The position numbers and the translations under genes were made by a program. A stretch of 64,000 bases of DNA from assembly GCA_937918935.1 (NCBI GenBank), contig CAKZSI010000031.1:1-64000 (forward strand). Reading direction: 5' to 3'. The notes below the pieces were generated by a model. That model was not told the DNA's origin and searched no databases. It saw nothing but the letters and a program-made list of their open reading frames with translations. The number at the start of each line of letters is the position of its first letter. Position 1 is the first letter of the stretch. The stretch is from an uncultured Chloroflexales bacterium. GTDB lineage: Bacteria; Chloroflexota; Chloroflexia; Chloroflexales; Chloroflexaceae. This document shows positions 8,491 to 17,064 of the stretch, one piece after another.

Positions 8491-9060
8491 CTACACCCGC
8501 TCGATGTACTCGCCGGTGCGCGTATCAATCTTCAAACGATCGCCCTCATTGACGAACCCCGGCACCTGGATAACCGCGCCCGTCTCCAGCGTGGCCGGCT
8601 TGGTGACATTGGTGGCCGTATCACCGCGCACCGCCACCGCCGTCTCGGTGACTTCGAGGATCACAAAGATCGGCAGTTCGACCCCCAGCAGCGTCTCCTT
8701 CTCCGAGTCATAGACCAGATCGGCGGTTTCATTTTCCTTGAGGAAGCGCGCCGCGTCACCCACCATCGCTGCCGAGACGGGAATCTGATCGTAGGTGTTA
8801 TTGTCCATGAAAATAAAATCGTCGCCCTCACGGTAGAGGTACTGCATCGGGCGCCGCTCGATGCGCACAATATCAATATCCGCGCCCGCGCGCAAACGAT
8901 CTTCAATCACCTTGCCATTGGCGAGGTTCTTCAACTTCACCCGCACGAAGGCGCGCCAGTTGCCCGGCGCCACGTGCTGAAATTCAACCACCTGATACAA
9001 CTCGTTGTTGTAGCGGATCACCATGCCGTTGCGCAAATCTGATGTTGTGCCGGCTGCCAT
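8491..9060 (-). CDS. efp: translation elongation factor P
   Basis: A 189-residue protein with the three-domain EF-P layout. It relieves ribosome stalling at polyproline stretches. The start is the ATG at 9060 behind AGGAGATACGCAG. The loop that enters the peptidyl-transferase centre reads PGNWRAF, with Asn at position 34 where E. coli has the lysine that is beta-lysylated and other groups use arginine. No modification enzyme gene (epmA, earP, ymfI) is nearby. The family call is secure; the mode of activation is unclear. Confidence 0.95.
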   Translation of the reverse strand: MAAGTTSDLRNGMVIRYNNELYQVVEFQHVAPGNWRAFVRVKLKNLANGKVIEDRLRAGADIDIVRIERRPMQYLYREGDDFIFMDNNTYDQIPVSAAMVGDAARFLKENETADLVYDSEKETLLGVELPIFVILEVTETAVAVRGDTATNVTKPATLETGAVIQVPGFVNEGDRLKIDTRTGEYIERV

Positions 9061-9245
9061 CTGCGTATCTCCTGTTTTGAAGCATAACCCATTCCTGCAA
9101 CGGCAGGTTTCGACGAAGCCGTGCCGCTGGCTGCTACCACTATAGCCGCGCCTGGCGATCTCGGCAAGTACGGGGCGACCAGGGCCTGTGCAACCGTACT
9201 GCCGGCAAACCCGGGAGCGCGGGCCTCCGGCTCGCCTGCCCTGCA

Positions 9246-9369
9246 TTGGAGAGTCCTGTGGGCCAGGAAACAACCGCCGTGCGCGGCACGGTCACCTGCC
9301 GGGAACAGATCGCACTGCCACCGCAGGCACTCATCGAAGTGACGCTCGAGGACATCTCACGCGCCGGCA
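9246..9369 (+). pseudogene. remnant of a YbaY/YscW-type lipoprotein domain gene
   Basis: A short open stretch encodes TTAVRGTVTCRE..IALPPQALIEV.LEDISRA. This is the conserved first half of the small beta-rich domain found in YbaY-like lipoproteins (GTVxYRERIALPPxAxxEVxLxDVSRAD). There is no usual start or signal peptide, and the similarity breaks off at a hairpin at 9372. The rest of the domain is missing. I read it as a decayed gene fragment in the gap upstream of efp. The remainder of 9061-9472 shows nothing else recognisable. Confidence 0.5.
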
Positions 9370-9371
9370 AA

Positions 9372-9400
9372 GGTCTGGGAGGATGTGTCCCTCCCAGACC
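9372..9400 (-). terminator. hairpin downstream of the nicotinamidase-like gene
   Basis: Perfect 11-bp arms GGTCTGGGAGG / CCTCCCAGACC with a 7-base loop lie about 70 bases past the stop of the leftward gene at 9473. It belongs to the same GGGAGG/CCTCCC hairpin group seen after other genes. Confidence 0.5.
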
Positions 9401-9472
9401 CTCGCTCCTGGCTTCCTTCGAGAACGTCGGACAGGCGCGGAAAGAGGCAAAAGGGTACGTGTTCCGCTCTGT

Positions 9473-10186
9473 TTACGTTACCTCTCCCACCACCTCAATC
9501 CCATTCTGGGCCATGTGGTGGAGGAAGAGCACGTGGTGCAGATCGCCATCGTGGGCCATGATCCCCAGCTCGCGGGCCACCGGCACGGGGGTGTCGTAGG
9601 TGTCCACCGCGCTGGCGGGCACAATCACCCGGCGCTTGAGGTTAAGAGCGTTGGCTTCCAGGCGCAGGTGCATCGCCGCGCTGTACACGCACAGGTCGGT
9701 GCAGTCGCCGACGATGATGAAGGTGTCCAGTTCGGGGCGCTCACGCAACCAGTCACCCAGGCGCGTGCCGAGGTGCGAACTGAGCGAGTTCTTCTCAATG
9801 ACCGTGATCGTGTCGGCGAACGGCAGTTCGGTCAGTTCGCGCACGGTCTGGCTTTCGGCGGTGCCCCTGATGCAGTGCGGCGGGTAGGCCGCGAATTCGG
9901 GGGTGTTGGGATCGTGCGTATCCTGGGTCAACACAAACTGCCGCACCCCCAGGGCATAGGCCCGGGTAAGGACATCCACCACTGGCTGAATGAGCGCCCG
10001 CACCCGCGGCCCCGCCAGGGGGCCTTCGTTGCAAAAGCCGTTAATCATGTCGATGGAGAAGACTGCTACGCGCTCGGGGCGCCCACCGACGATTGTCGCC
10101 AGATCCGCCACCGGCAAGGTGGCGTACCACTCCTCCAGGTAGCGCAGAAACGGCTCGGCGCTGCTCAGGTTGATGCTCCGGCTCAT
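9473..10186 (-). CDS. nicotinamidase-like cysteine hydrolase (isochorismatase family)
   Basis: A 237-residue member of the isochorismatase-like fold. The catalytic triad is visible as D46 (FSIDMINGF), K132 (IEKNSLSS) and C166 (DCTDLCV). The metal-ligand pattern of nicotinamidases is also present: D89 and H91 (TQDTHDP) and H104 in YPPHCIRGT. This favours hydrolysis of nicotinamide to nicotinate in NAD salvage. The protein is about 30-40 residues longer at the N-terminus than small PncA enzymes. A TAGTGT-N7-ACACTA palindrome lies just upstream. Other amidohydrolase substrates cannot be excluded. Confidence 0.8.
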   Translation of the reverse strand: MSRSINLSSAEPFLRYLEEWYATLPVADLATIVGGRPERVAVFSIDMINGFCNEGPLAGPRVRALIQPVVDVLTRAYALGVRQFVLTQDTHDPNTPEFAAYPPHCIRGTAESQTVRELTELPFADTITVIEKNSLSSHLGTRLGDWLRERPELDTFIIVGDCTDLCVYSAAMHLRLEANALNLKRRVIVPASAVDTYDTPVPVARELGIMAHDGDLHHVLFLHHMAQNGIEVVGEVT

Positions 10187-10204
10187 ACGCGCTGCTCCTC
10201 TCTA

Positions 10205-10223
10205 TAGTGTTTTTATGACACTA
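10205..10223. promoter_or_regulatory. TAGTGT-N7-ACACTA palindrome, candidate operator
   Basis: Perfect 6-bp arms with a 7-base AT-rich spacer lie about 20-40 bases upstream of the nicotinamidase-like gene. The position and symmetry suit a dimeric repressor. A regulator of NAD metabolism would make sense given the gene, but the regulator is not identified. Confidence 0.5.
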
Positions 10224-10262
10224 ATTTAGCAGATCCGGCGCCCCGTGTCAAGGCGGGGAGTA

Positions 10263-10518
10263 TGGGGAAACCCGGTTTCCCCACGCCCCGGCGCTCTGCT
10301 AGAAGGGTGCGGAGAAACCGGGTTGCCCCGGGTGTGACGAAACGTTTTTCAGGATCGGGGTGCAGGCGCCGGGCGCCCGCGGCTGGAGGGGGGATGGGGA
10401 AAGCCGGTTTCCCCACGTCCCCGCTGTGGAACGGCACCGGGCGCCTTTGTCCCCCGCCGGAGGGTACGGCGCCCGGCGCCCCGGCCGCAGGGGTCTGGGG
10501 AAACCGGCTTTCCCCAGA
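10263..10518. repeat. cluster of GGGGAAACC/GGTTTCCCC palindromes
   Basis: Three near-perfect 21-base palindromes (10263-10283, 10394-10414, 10496-10516) have arms TGGGGAAAsC/GsTTTCCCCA. A fourth degenerate copy lies near 10311-10330. They alternate with GGCGCCCGG-rich spacers. This cluster fills most of the 376-base gap upstream of the nicotinamidase gene; no gene is visible in it. Confidence 0.75.
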
Positions 10519-10562
10519 CGCTTTGCATTTCCTCGCGGCGTGTGCTAGACTATCCACGATAC

Positions 10563-10639
10563 GGGCCGGTAGCTCAGTGGAGTAGAGCACTAGTCTTCGG
10601 AACTAGGTGTCGGGGGTTCGAATCCCTCCCGGCCCGCCA
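10563..10639 (+). tRNA. tRNA-Arg (anticodon UCG)
   Basis: A complete cloverleaf. The acceptor stem is GGGCCGG/CCGGCCC, the D-arm GCTC...GAGC and the anticodon stem CTAGT/ACTAG. The anticodon loop CTTCGGA gives UCG, which reads CGA. The variable region is 5 nt, followed by a T-arm with loop TTCGAAT. The 3' CCA is encoded. There is no intron. It stands alone, about 50 bases upstream of trmB. Confidence 0.9.
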
Positions 10640-10689
10640 CCCGCGACGCTGTCGCAGCGTCGCGTTTCTGTGCCTCACGGTAATTAACC

Positions 10690-11397
10690 ATGGGTCGAGG
10701 ACGCTACCCCGCCCGCCTGAAAGTCGCCCCGCCACCGCCCGAACTCGCCGCGCGCTACCTGCACGACTGGCCGGGCCGCGAGCTGTACCTGCATCCCGAA
10801 CGCTTTCCGCCGCTCTCCTCTCCCGGCTTGTTCGGCGACACCCGCCCGCTGGAACTGGACGTTGGCTGCGCCACCGGCGACCTGGTGCTGGCCCTGGCCG
10901 CCGCCCACCCCGAGGCCAACTACGTCGGCGTGGACATCGTCGCCAAGCCCCTCTGGCGCGCCGTGGAGCGGGCGGCGCGCGCCGGCCTCTCAAATGTGCG
11001 CTTCATCCATGCCGACGCGCGCCTGATCTACCGCGCCGTGCCCGATGGCGCCCTGCGGGCCGCCTATGTTCACTTCCCGGCGCCCCTGCTACGCAACCGC
11101 CAGCGCAACCAGTTGCTCATCTCCGCCGAGTTGCTGACGCAGATGGAGCGTTGCCTGGCTCCTGGCGGCGTGCTTAGCGTCGTGACCGATCACCCCGAGG
11201 TCTACGCCGAGTTGCTCAGGCTGCTCCCCCTCGCCCCCGCGCTGCATCTAGTCGAACCTGCCGACTGGTCGGCCGGATTGACCGAACTGGTCAAATCCCA
11301 CTACCATCGCCGCTGGGAGGCCCGGGGCCGCCAGATCCGGCGGGCGGAACTGGTCCGATGCCCAGACACCACCAACCGGCTCACCCCGGAGCGGTGA
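10690..11397 (+). CDS. trmB: tRNA (guanine-N7-)-methyltransferase, divergent
   Basis: A 235-residue SAM-dependent methyltransferase. The SAM-binding motif LELDVGCATGDLVLALA and the acidic end of strand 2 (VGVDI) are clear. TrmB makes m7G46 in tRNA. The usual signature FPDPWxKxRHxKRR is changed here to FPAPLLRNRQRNQ, losing the Asp and the Trp, and the C-terminal TxYE-type motif is weak. It therefore looks like a divergent TrmB. The gene lies directly behind a tRNA gene. Confidence 0.75.
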   Translation: MGRGRYPARLKVAPPPPELAARYLHDWPGRELYLHPERFPPLSSPGLFGDTRPLELDVGCATGDLVLALAAAHPEANYVGVDIVAKPLWRAVERAARAGLSNVRFIHADARLIYRAVPDGALRAAYVHFPAPLLRNRQRNQLLISAELLTQMERCLAPGGVLSVVTDHPEVYAELLRLLPLAPALHLVEPADWSAGLTELVKSHYHRRWEARGRQIRRAELVRCPDTTNRLTPER

Positions 11398-11424
11398 CGG
11401 GAGTGAAACCCGGGTTTCTCCGCC

Positions 11425-13065
11425 TCACCCCAACCCACGGGCCGCGCGGTAGCGCCGGATCAAGGCATTTGTCGAACTGTCGTGGCCCAGGGCCGGCGCC
11501 TCGGGGCTGGCCAGTTCCGGGATGATCCGCCCGGCGAGGACCTTGCCCAACTCCACGCCCCACTGGTCGAAGGGATTGATGCCCCAGATGACACCCTGGA
11601 CATAAACGCTATGCTCGTAGAGTGCCACCAGCGCCCCCAGCACCCCCGGCGTCAGGCGCTCGGCGAGGATCGTGCTGCTGGGCCGGTTGCCGGCGAAGGT
11701 ACGGTGCGGGACCAGTTCGGGCGCCACGCCCTCGGCGACAAGCTGCCCGGCGGGCTTGCCAAAGGCCAGGGCCTCGCCCTGCGCGAACATGTTGGCCATT
11801 AACTGATCGTGGTGGTTGCCGATCGGGTTCAGGCTATGGCAGAATCCGATGAAGTCGGCGGGTACCAGCTTCGTGCCCTGGTGCAGCAACTGGTAGAAGG
11901 AATGCTGGCCATTCGTGCCCGGCTCGCCCCAGTAGATCGCCCCGGTCTGGTAATCAACCGCCACGCCATCAAGACGCACCGACTTGCCGTTACTCTCCAT
12001 GGTCAGTTGCTGCAAGTAGGCCGGCAGCCGCTTAAGGTACTGGTCATACGGCAGCACCGCGTGCGTCTCGGCGCCGAAGAAGTTGGTGTACCAGACATCG
12101 AGCAGCCCGTGGATGACCGGCAGGTTGCGTTCCAGCGGCGCGGTGCGGAAGTGCTGGTCCATGGCGTGGAAGCCCTCGAGCAAGGCGCGAAAGCCCTGCG
12201 GACCGAGGGCGATCATCGTCGAAAGGCCAATTGCCGAGGTCATCGAATAGCGCCCGCCGACCCAGTCCCAGAAGCCGAACATGTTGGTGGTATCAATGCC
12301 GAACTTCTGCACCTCGGCGGCATTGGTGGAGACGGCCACGAAGTGGCGCGCCACGGCCGCCTCGTCACCCAGCGTGGCAAGCAGCCACTGGCGCGCGGTG
12401 CGGGCATTGGTCATCGTCTCCAGGGTAGTGAAGGTCTTCGAGGCGACGATAAACAGCGTGGTTTCGGGATCGAGATCGCGCGTCGCCTCGGCGAAATCGG
12501 TGGCGTCCACGTTAGAGACGAAGCGCAGCGTCAGCGCCCGATCGCTGTAGTGGCGCAGGGCCTCGTAGGCCATCACCGGGCCGAGGTCGGAGCCGCCGAT
12601 GCCGATGTTGACTACCGCGCGGATGGGCCGGCCGGTATGGCCCTTCCAGGCCCCCGCGCGCACCTGTTCGGCAAACACAGCCATGCGGTCAAGCACGGCG
12701 TGGACCTCCGGCACGACATTTGCCCCATCCACCACGATGGTCGCGTCGCGGGGGGCGCGCAGGGCCACGTGTAGCACGGCGCGCCCCTCCGTTACGTTGA
12801 TCTTCTGGCCGCTGAACATGGCCTCGATCCGCCCTTCAAGGTCGCAGGCCCGCGCCAGGGCGATCAGCAGGGCCAGGGTCTCATCGGTGATGCGGTGCTT
12901 ACTGTAGTCGAAGTACAGCCCGGCGGCTTCAGCAGCCAGGCGCGCGCCACGCTCCGGGTCCCGCGCGAAGAGATCCCGCAGGTGCAGCGGGCGCAGGGCC
13001 GCGAAATGGGCCTGCAGCGCCTGCCACTCCGGGCGGGTGGTGAGCAAGGGCATCGACTCGGTCAT
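11425..13065 (-). CDS. pgi: glucose-6-phosphate isomerase
   Basis: A 546-residue enzyme of the long (E. coli-like) Pgi class. It interconverts glucose 6-phosphate and fructose 6-phosphate. The signatures [24 protein letters not shown] and [13 protein letters not shown] are present, and the C-terminal QWGVELGK motif is intact. The start is the ATG at 13065, supported by GGAGGAGCCAG immediately upstream. A -10-like TATAAT on this strand lies at 13103-13108. It is monocistronic and converges with trmB with a gap of only 27 bases. Confidence 0.96.
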   Translation of the reverse strand: MTESMPLLTTRPEWQALQAHFAALRPLHLRDLFARDPERGARLAAEAAGLYFDYSKHRITDETLALLIALARACDLEGRIEAMFSGQKINVTEGRAVLHVALRAPRDATIVVDGANVVPEVHAVLDRMAVFAEQVRAGAWKGHTGRPIRAVVNIGIGGSDLGPVMAYEALRHYSDRALTLRFVSNVDATDFAEATRDLDPETTLFIVASKTFTTLETMTNARTARQWLLATLGDEAAVARHFVAVSTNAAEVQKFGIDTTNMFGFWDWVGGRYSMTSAIGLSTMIALGPQGFRALLEGFHAMDQHFRTAPLERNLPVIHGLLDVWYTNFFGAETHAVLPYDQYLKRLPAYLQQLTMESNGKSVRLDGVAVDYQTGAIYWGEPGTNGQHSFYQLLHQGTKLVPADFIGFCHSLNPIGNHHDQLMANMFAQGEALAFGKPAGQLVAEGVAPELVPHRTFAGNRPSSTILAERLTPGVLGALVALYEHSVYVQGVIWGINPFDQWGVELGKVLAGRIIPELASPEAPALGHDSSTNALIRRYRAARGLG

Positions 13066-13406
13066 CTGGCTCCTCCATCTGATACGGGTGGGCCGTACCG
13101 CCATTATAGCGCGCCGGGACCAATAGGGTACAATGGGCGCGTGGCGGGAACCGGGGGTCCTATCTAGTCTGTAAACATAGTCTTTCGCTAACCCCCCGCC
13201 CCCTCCCCGACCCTCCCCCACTGGTGGAGGGAGTCCGTCCGGCGCCTCCCCCCCAACGGGGGGAGGTTGGGAGGGGGGCGGAAATGCAAGGAAACTTCGT
13301 TTACAGACCACTGATGTTCACGGTAGAAGTGTTTCTGGGAAAGCAAAGCCTTCGCAGACCCTCCCCTGGGGGGCCTGTCATCACCTTAGCACCACAGAGG
13401 AGTGCC
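13066..13406. other. 340-base intergenic region containing a MITE-like element
   Basis: Between divergent pgi and the F420-type oxidoreductase gene. It holds a pgi-proximal TATAAT (minus strand, 13103-13108), the 142-bp inverted-repeat element at 13167-13308, and the oxidoreductase leader with its ribosome site near 13396. No gene is seen. Confidence 0.6.
13167..13308. mobile_element. 142-bp MITE-like element with 10-bp terminal inverted repeats
   Basis: The ends are GTCTGTAAAC (13167-13176) and GTTTACAGAC (13299-13308), a perfect 10-bp inverted pair. Inside, a C-rich left half (GCCCCCTCCCCGACCCTCCC) mirrors a G-rich right half. It has no coding capacity. A truncated copy of the left half lies at 57189-57240. 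No target-site duplication is obvious. Confidence 0.6.
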
Positions 13407-14378
13407 ATGAGCATCCAATTCGGCGCCTTCGTGCCCCAGGGTTGGCGGCTGGATCTGGTGGAGATCACTGATCCGGTCGAGAAATACGAGGCCATGACCC
13501 GCGTCGCCCGGGCCGTGGACGCCATTCCAGCCTACGACTCGATCTGGGTCTACGACCACTTCCACACCGTGCCGAGCATCGAGCAGGAAACCGTCTTCGA
13601 GGCCTGGACCATCACCGCCGCGCTGGCCCGCGACACGCAGCGGGTCAAGGTCGGCCAGATGTGCACCTGCATTGGCTATCGCAACCCCGCCCTGGCCGCC
13701 AAGATCGCCTCCACGGTGGACGTGTTGAGCCACGGGCGCCTCTACTGTGGTATTGGCGCCGGCTGGTACGAGCACGAGTGGCGCGCCTACGGCTATGGCT
13801 TCCCCGAACGGCGCGATCGTATGCGCGCCTTCCGCGAAGCGACCCAGATCATGGTCAAAATGTGGACCGAGGAGACGCCGACCTTCGAGGGCGAATACTT
13901 CCATATTCGCGGCGCGATCAACCAGCCCAAAGGAGTACGCCAGCCGCATCCTTCGCTGTGGATCGCCGGCGGGGGCGAGCAGGTCACCCTGAAGCTCGTC
14001 GCGCAGTACGGCAACGCCGCAAACTTCATGGGCAGCCCCGAGGAGTTCCGGCGCAAGTGCGACGTGCTGCGCGCCCACTGCGCGGCCCTGGGCCGTGACT
14101 ACGATGCGATCATCAAGTCAACCAACGTCAATATCATCTTCGTCGGCCCCGGCCAGAACGCAGAGCAGGCCACTGCACCAGTTCGCGCCCTCTACAACTG
14201 GAACCTGGAGCAGACGCAGCGCAACTTCATCGTCGGCACGCCGCAGCAGGTCGCCGAACGCCTCAACGCGCTCAAAGAGGCCGGCGCGACCTACTTTATC
14301 ACCTACTTCCCCCGCGTGGCCTACGACCACACCCCGCTGCACATCTTCGCCGATGAGGTAGTTCCGTGGATATGCTGA
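13407..14378 (+). CDS. F420-dependent LLM-class oxidoreductase
   Basis: A 323-residue TIM-barrel protein of the luciferase-like monooxygenase superfamily. It fits the F420-dependent subgroup best: the N-terminal GAFVPQGW, the DSIWVYDHF region, GIGAGWYEHEWRAYG, and the late RKCDVLRAHCAALGRDY segment are typical. It would oxidise or reduce a small substrate with deazaflavin F420; an FMN enzyme is the alternative. The ATG at 13407 follows GAGGAGTGCC. Its last 13 bases overlap the start of the WD40 lipoprotein gene, so the two are probably co-translated. Confidence 0.8.
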   Translation: MSIQFGAFVPQGWRLDLVEITDPVEKYEAMTRVARAVDAIPAYDSIWVYDHFHTVPSIEQETVFEAWTITAALARDTQRVKVGQMCTCIGYRNPALAAKIASTVDVLSHGRLYCGIGAGWYEHEWRAYGYGFPERRDRMRAFREATQIMVKMWTEETPTFEGEYFHIRGAINQPKGVRQPHPSLWIAGGGEQVTLKLVAQYGNAANFMGSPEEFRRKCDVLRAHCAALGRDYDAIIKSTNVNIIFVGPGQNAEQATAPVRALYNWNLEQTQRNFIVGTPQQVAERLNALKEAGATYFITYFPRVAYDHTPLHIFADEVVPWIC

Positions 14379-16351
14379 CCGAACACCGTATCATTGGCAT
14401 CCTGACCACCCTGACGCTGGCGGTGTTGACCTCGGCCTGCGGCGGTCTGCTGCCCGGCAACCAGTCGTCCGGTCCCACGTCCACAGCGCCCGTGTACAGA
14501 CCTGTCGCGCGCCTCGGCGAAGGCACGCTCAAAACACTGGCCGTCTCACCCGATGGCACACTCGCCGCCTTTGCCACCAGCCTGGGGATCGCCCTCTACG
14601 ACCTGAGCAAGAGGCAATTCGTGCGGGTGCTGGCCCCCGCCGAGGGGGTTGAGCGGGTGGCCTTCTCGCCCGACGGACGCCTTATCGCCGCAGGGGTGTT
14701 CGTCGGGCGCACCACGGGTCGCGAGGAGCGCGGCGGCGTTCAGATGGAGACCTCGAGGGTCAGGATTGCAATCCGCCTCTGGCAAGTCGCCGATGGCGCA
14801 GCGATCAGCACCTTCGATGCGCACAACTCGTCCATCTACGGGCTGGCATTTTCCCCTGATGGACAACTGCTCGCCTCGGGCGGTCACGACGACAGTGTAA
14901 AGCTGTGGCGCGTGAGCGATGGCGCCTTGCGCTTCTCCTTCACCCATCCACGGGTCTTTGACGTGGCCTTCACACCTGACGGCGAGTTGCTTGCAGCCGC
15001 CGGAAACGAGCCGTTCATCCCACTCTGGCAGGTGAGCGACGGCACGCTGGCGGGCAGGCTGGCCGGTGGCCAGCGCGGCTTTATGGGCCTCGGCTTCGCT
15101 CCCGATGGCCGGACCCTGGCCGCCGGCTCCTTCGACCAGAGCGCGTATCTCTGGCGCCTGAGCGACGGCGCACTGCTACAGACCCTGGCCGGTCACGCCG
15201 CCTATGTCACCGCCGTTGCCTTCGCTCCTGATGGCCGGACCCTGGCCAGCAGTTCCTTCGACCATACCATCCGCCTCTGGCGCCCGGACGATGGCGCGCT
15301 GCTGCAGACGCTGGAAGGCCACACGCACTCGGTAACCGCCGTGGCCTTCACCCCAGACGGCGCCACGCTGCTCTCCGCCTCGCTGGACCAGACCGCGCGC
15401 CAATGGCGGATCAGCGACGGGCGCCTGCTGGACACCCCTGGCGCCTTCTCGGACGCCGTGCTTGACGTGGCCTTCTCCCCTGACAGCGCGCTGGCAGCCG
15501 CCGCTACGCAGGGCGAGCAGATCAAGCTCTGGCGCATCAGCGATCGCACCCTGATCCGTACCCTGGAGGGACATACGGGGTATGTAACCAGCATTGCCTT
15601 CTCACCCGACGGGCAACTGCTGGCCTCGGGCGCCTCCGACCGCACCACGCGGCTCTGGCGCGCGCATGATGGCCTCCTCCTCCATACCCTGGGTGAACAC
15701 ATCTGGGAGGTCAACGACGTTGCCTTCACCCCCGACGGGCAGACCCTGGCCACCGCGGCGAATGACGGCGCCGTGCGGCTCTGGCGCGTCAGCGACGGCG
15801 CCCTGTTGCGCGTCCTGGGGAAACCGGAGCCGCAGTTGAATGCCATACGGGCCGTCGCCTTCGCCCCCGACGGCGAAACCCTGGCCAGCGCCAGTCAGGA
15901 CGGGAGCGTACAACTGTGGCGGGTGCGCGACGGCGCGCCGTTACGCAGATTACCCGCGCCCGCGGCGAGCAACACCCCGCTCGTTACCGGTCTGGCCTTC
16001 TCGCCGAACGGCCGGCGCATCGCCGCCAGTTATGACTTCGCCGCCCCGAACGCCAGCAGCAGAAGTGAAGCGCGGGTGTGGGAAACATCGAGCGGGCAAG
16101 TGCTGCTCAACCTTACCGGGCACACCCTGCCCGTCACCGGGGTAGCCTTCGCCCCCGACGGACAGACGCTGGCGACGTCCTCCCGTGACCAGACCGTCCG
16201 GTTGTGGCGCGCCGACAGCGGCGCGCCAGCAGGCATCCTGGAAGGCCACAGCGATGCCGTCTGGTGCGTGAGCTTCGCCCCCGACGGGGCCATGCTCGCT
16301 TCTGGCGACCGAAGCGGGACAACCTTGCTCTGGTCGCTGCCGGCGCCGTGA
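14366..16351 (+). CDS. WD40-repeat lipoprotein
   Basis: A 661-residue protein with a lipoprotein signal peptide; the lipobox LTSAC puts the lipidated Cys at 25. The rest is about 13-14 WD40 repeats of the form VAFSPDG..LASGS.D.TVRLWR..DG, enough for two seven-bladed propellers. It would sit outside the membrane as a binding scaffold. No other domain is visible. It overlaps the upstream oxidoreductase gene by 13 bases. The repeats are similar at DNA level and prone to internal recombination. An in-frame ATG at 14372 is an alternative start. Confidence 0.85.
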   Translation: MDMLTEHRIIGILTTLTLAVLTSACGGLLPGNQSSGPTSTAPVYRPVARLGEGTLKTLAVSPDGTLAAFATSLGIALYDLSKRQFVRVLAPAEGVERVAFSPDGRLIAAGVFVGRTTGREERGGVQMETSRVRIAIRLWQVADGAAISTFDAHNSSIYGLAFSPDGQLLASGGHDDSVKLWRVSDGALRFSFTHPRVFDVAFTPDGELLAAAGNEPFIPLWQVSDGTLAGRLAGGQRGFMGLGFAPDGRTLAAGSFDQSAYLWRLSDGALLQTLAGHAAYVTAVAFAPDGRTLASSSFDHTIRLWRPDDGALLQTLEGHTHSVTAVAFTPDGATLLSASLDQTARQWRISDGRLLDTPGAFSDAVLDVAFSPDSALAAAATQGEQIKLWRISDRTLIRTLEGHTGYVTSIAFSPDGQLLASGASDRTTRLWRAHDGLLLHTLGEHIWEVNDVAFTPDGQTLATAANDGAVRLWRVSDGALLRVLGKPEPQLNAIRAVAFAPDGETLASASQDGSVQLWRVRDGAPLRRLPAPAASNTPLVTGLAFSPNGRRIAASYDFAAPNASSRSEARVWETSSGQVLLNLTGHTLPVTGVAFAPDGQTLATSSRDQTVRLWRADSGAPAGILEGHSDAVWCVSFAPDGAMLASGDRSGTTLLWSLPAP

Positions 16352-16413
16352 GGCACGTGTGGAGGTATGAGGGCCATGCCGTAATCAACGGGACCCGGCT
16401 ACCTCACCCCCAG

Positions 16414-17064
16414 TCATTCCCGTAAGTGCCCTGAGATTGCCGCGATCCTCCGCCGCGCCTCCTCAAGCTGCTCGGGGGTGTTCAGGCTGAACAGGGCCAG
16501 ACCATCGGGGTCATAGGCAGCATGGTCCGCCCGTTCCAGCACTCGCACCCGCACCCGCGGAAAGAACGCCGTCATCTGCCGTTCGCCGGCCTCCAGCGCC
16601 TCATGGATTACCGACAGACAGGCGCGGCTATAGATCGCGTGCAGCGGCTCGAGGCCCAGCTCGTTGCGCGTGGCGCAGGAAGCGCGGGCCCGCGGCGCCA
16701 GCACATCGTAGTCGCGCGGGAAGGCGAGCATGGCTGCCAGTAATGCGCGACTCAGGAAGGGCATATCGCAGGCCAGCACCAGCGCAAACGGGTTCGCGCA
16801 GGCCAGCAGGCCGGTGTAGACTCCTCCGAGGGGACCGGCGCCGGGAAAGGCGTCGCGCGCCAGCCGCGCCGGCAACGCCGGCCACAACTCGGGGTCGTTC
16901 AGCACCACCAGCGCCTCATCGCACAACTCACTGGCGATTGCCAGGGTGCGCTCCAGAAGTGTCGGGCCGTGCTCACCCCAGAGCCGCAGGCGCCGCTTGT
17001 CAACCCCTAGCCGCCGGCTGGCGCCTCCCGCCAGGATAATTGCGCTGATCGGTTCGTTTGCCAT
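16414..17064 (-). CDS. mobA: molybdenum cofactor guanylyltransferase
   Basis: A 216-residue nucleotidyltransferase that joins GMP to molybdopterin to form the bis-MGD cofactor. The signature LAGGASRRLGVDKRRL is near residues 12-27. GPLGGV and ACDMPF (Mg-binding Asp) follow, and the C-terminus has the family-typical NTPEQLEEA. No other moa or moe gene is in the window. Convergent with the WD40 gene, 62 bases apart. Confidence 0.9.
   Translation of the reverse strand: MANEPISAIILAGGASRRLGVDKRRLRLWGEHGPTLLERTLAIASELCDEALVVLNDPELWPALPARLARDAFPGAGPLGGVYTGLLACANPFALVLACDMPFLSRALLAAMLAFPRDYDVLAPRARASCATRNELGLEPLHAIYSRACLSVIHEALEAGERQMTAFFPRVRVRVLERADHAAYDPDGLALFSLNTPEQLEEARRRIAAISGHLRE

Noticed and set aside
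9246-9599. A functional 117-residue gene starting at 9246
   Set aside because: Only the first ~40 codons resemble a known domain; the rest runs through a hairpin and antisense to the nicotinamidase-like gene.
10263-10518. CRISPR array from three regularly spaced palindromes
   Set aside because: The units are 21-base palindromes of a genome-wide family with variable sequence and unequal spacing.
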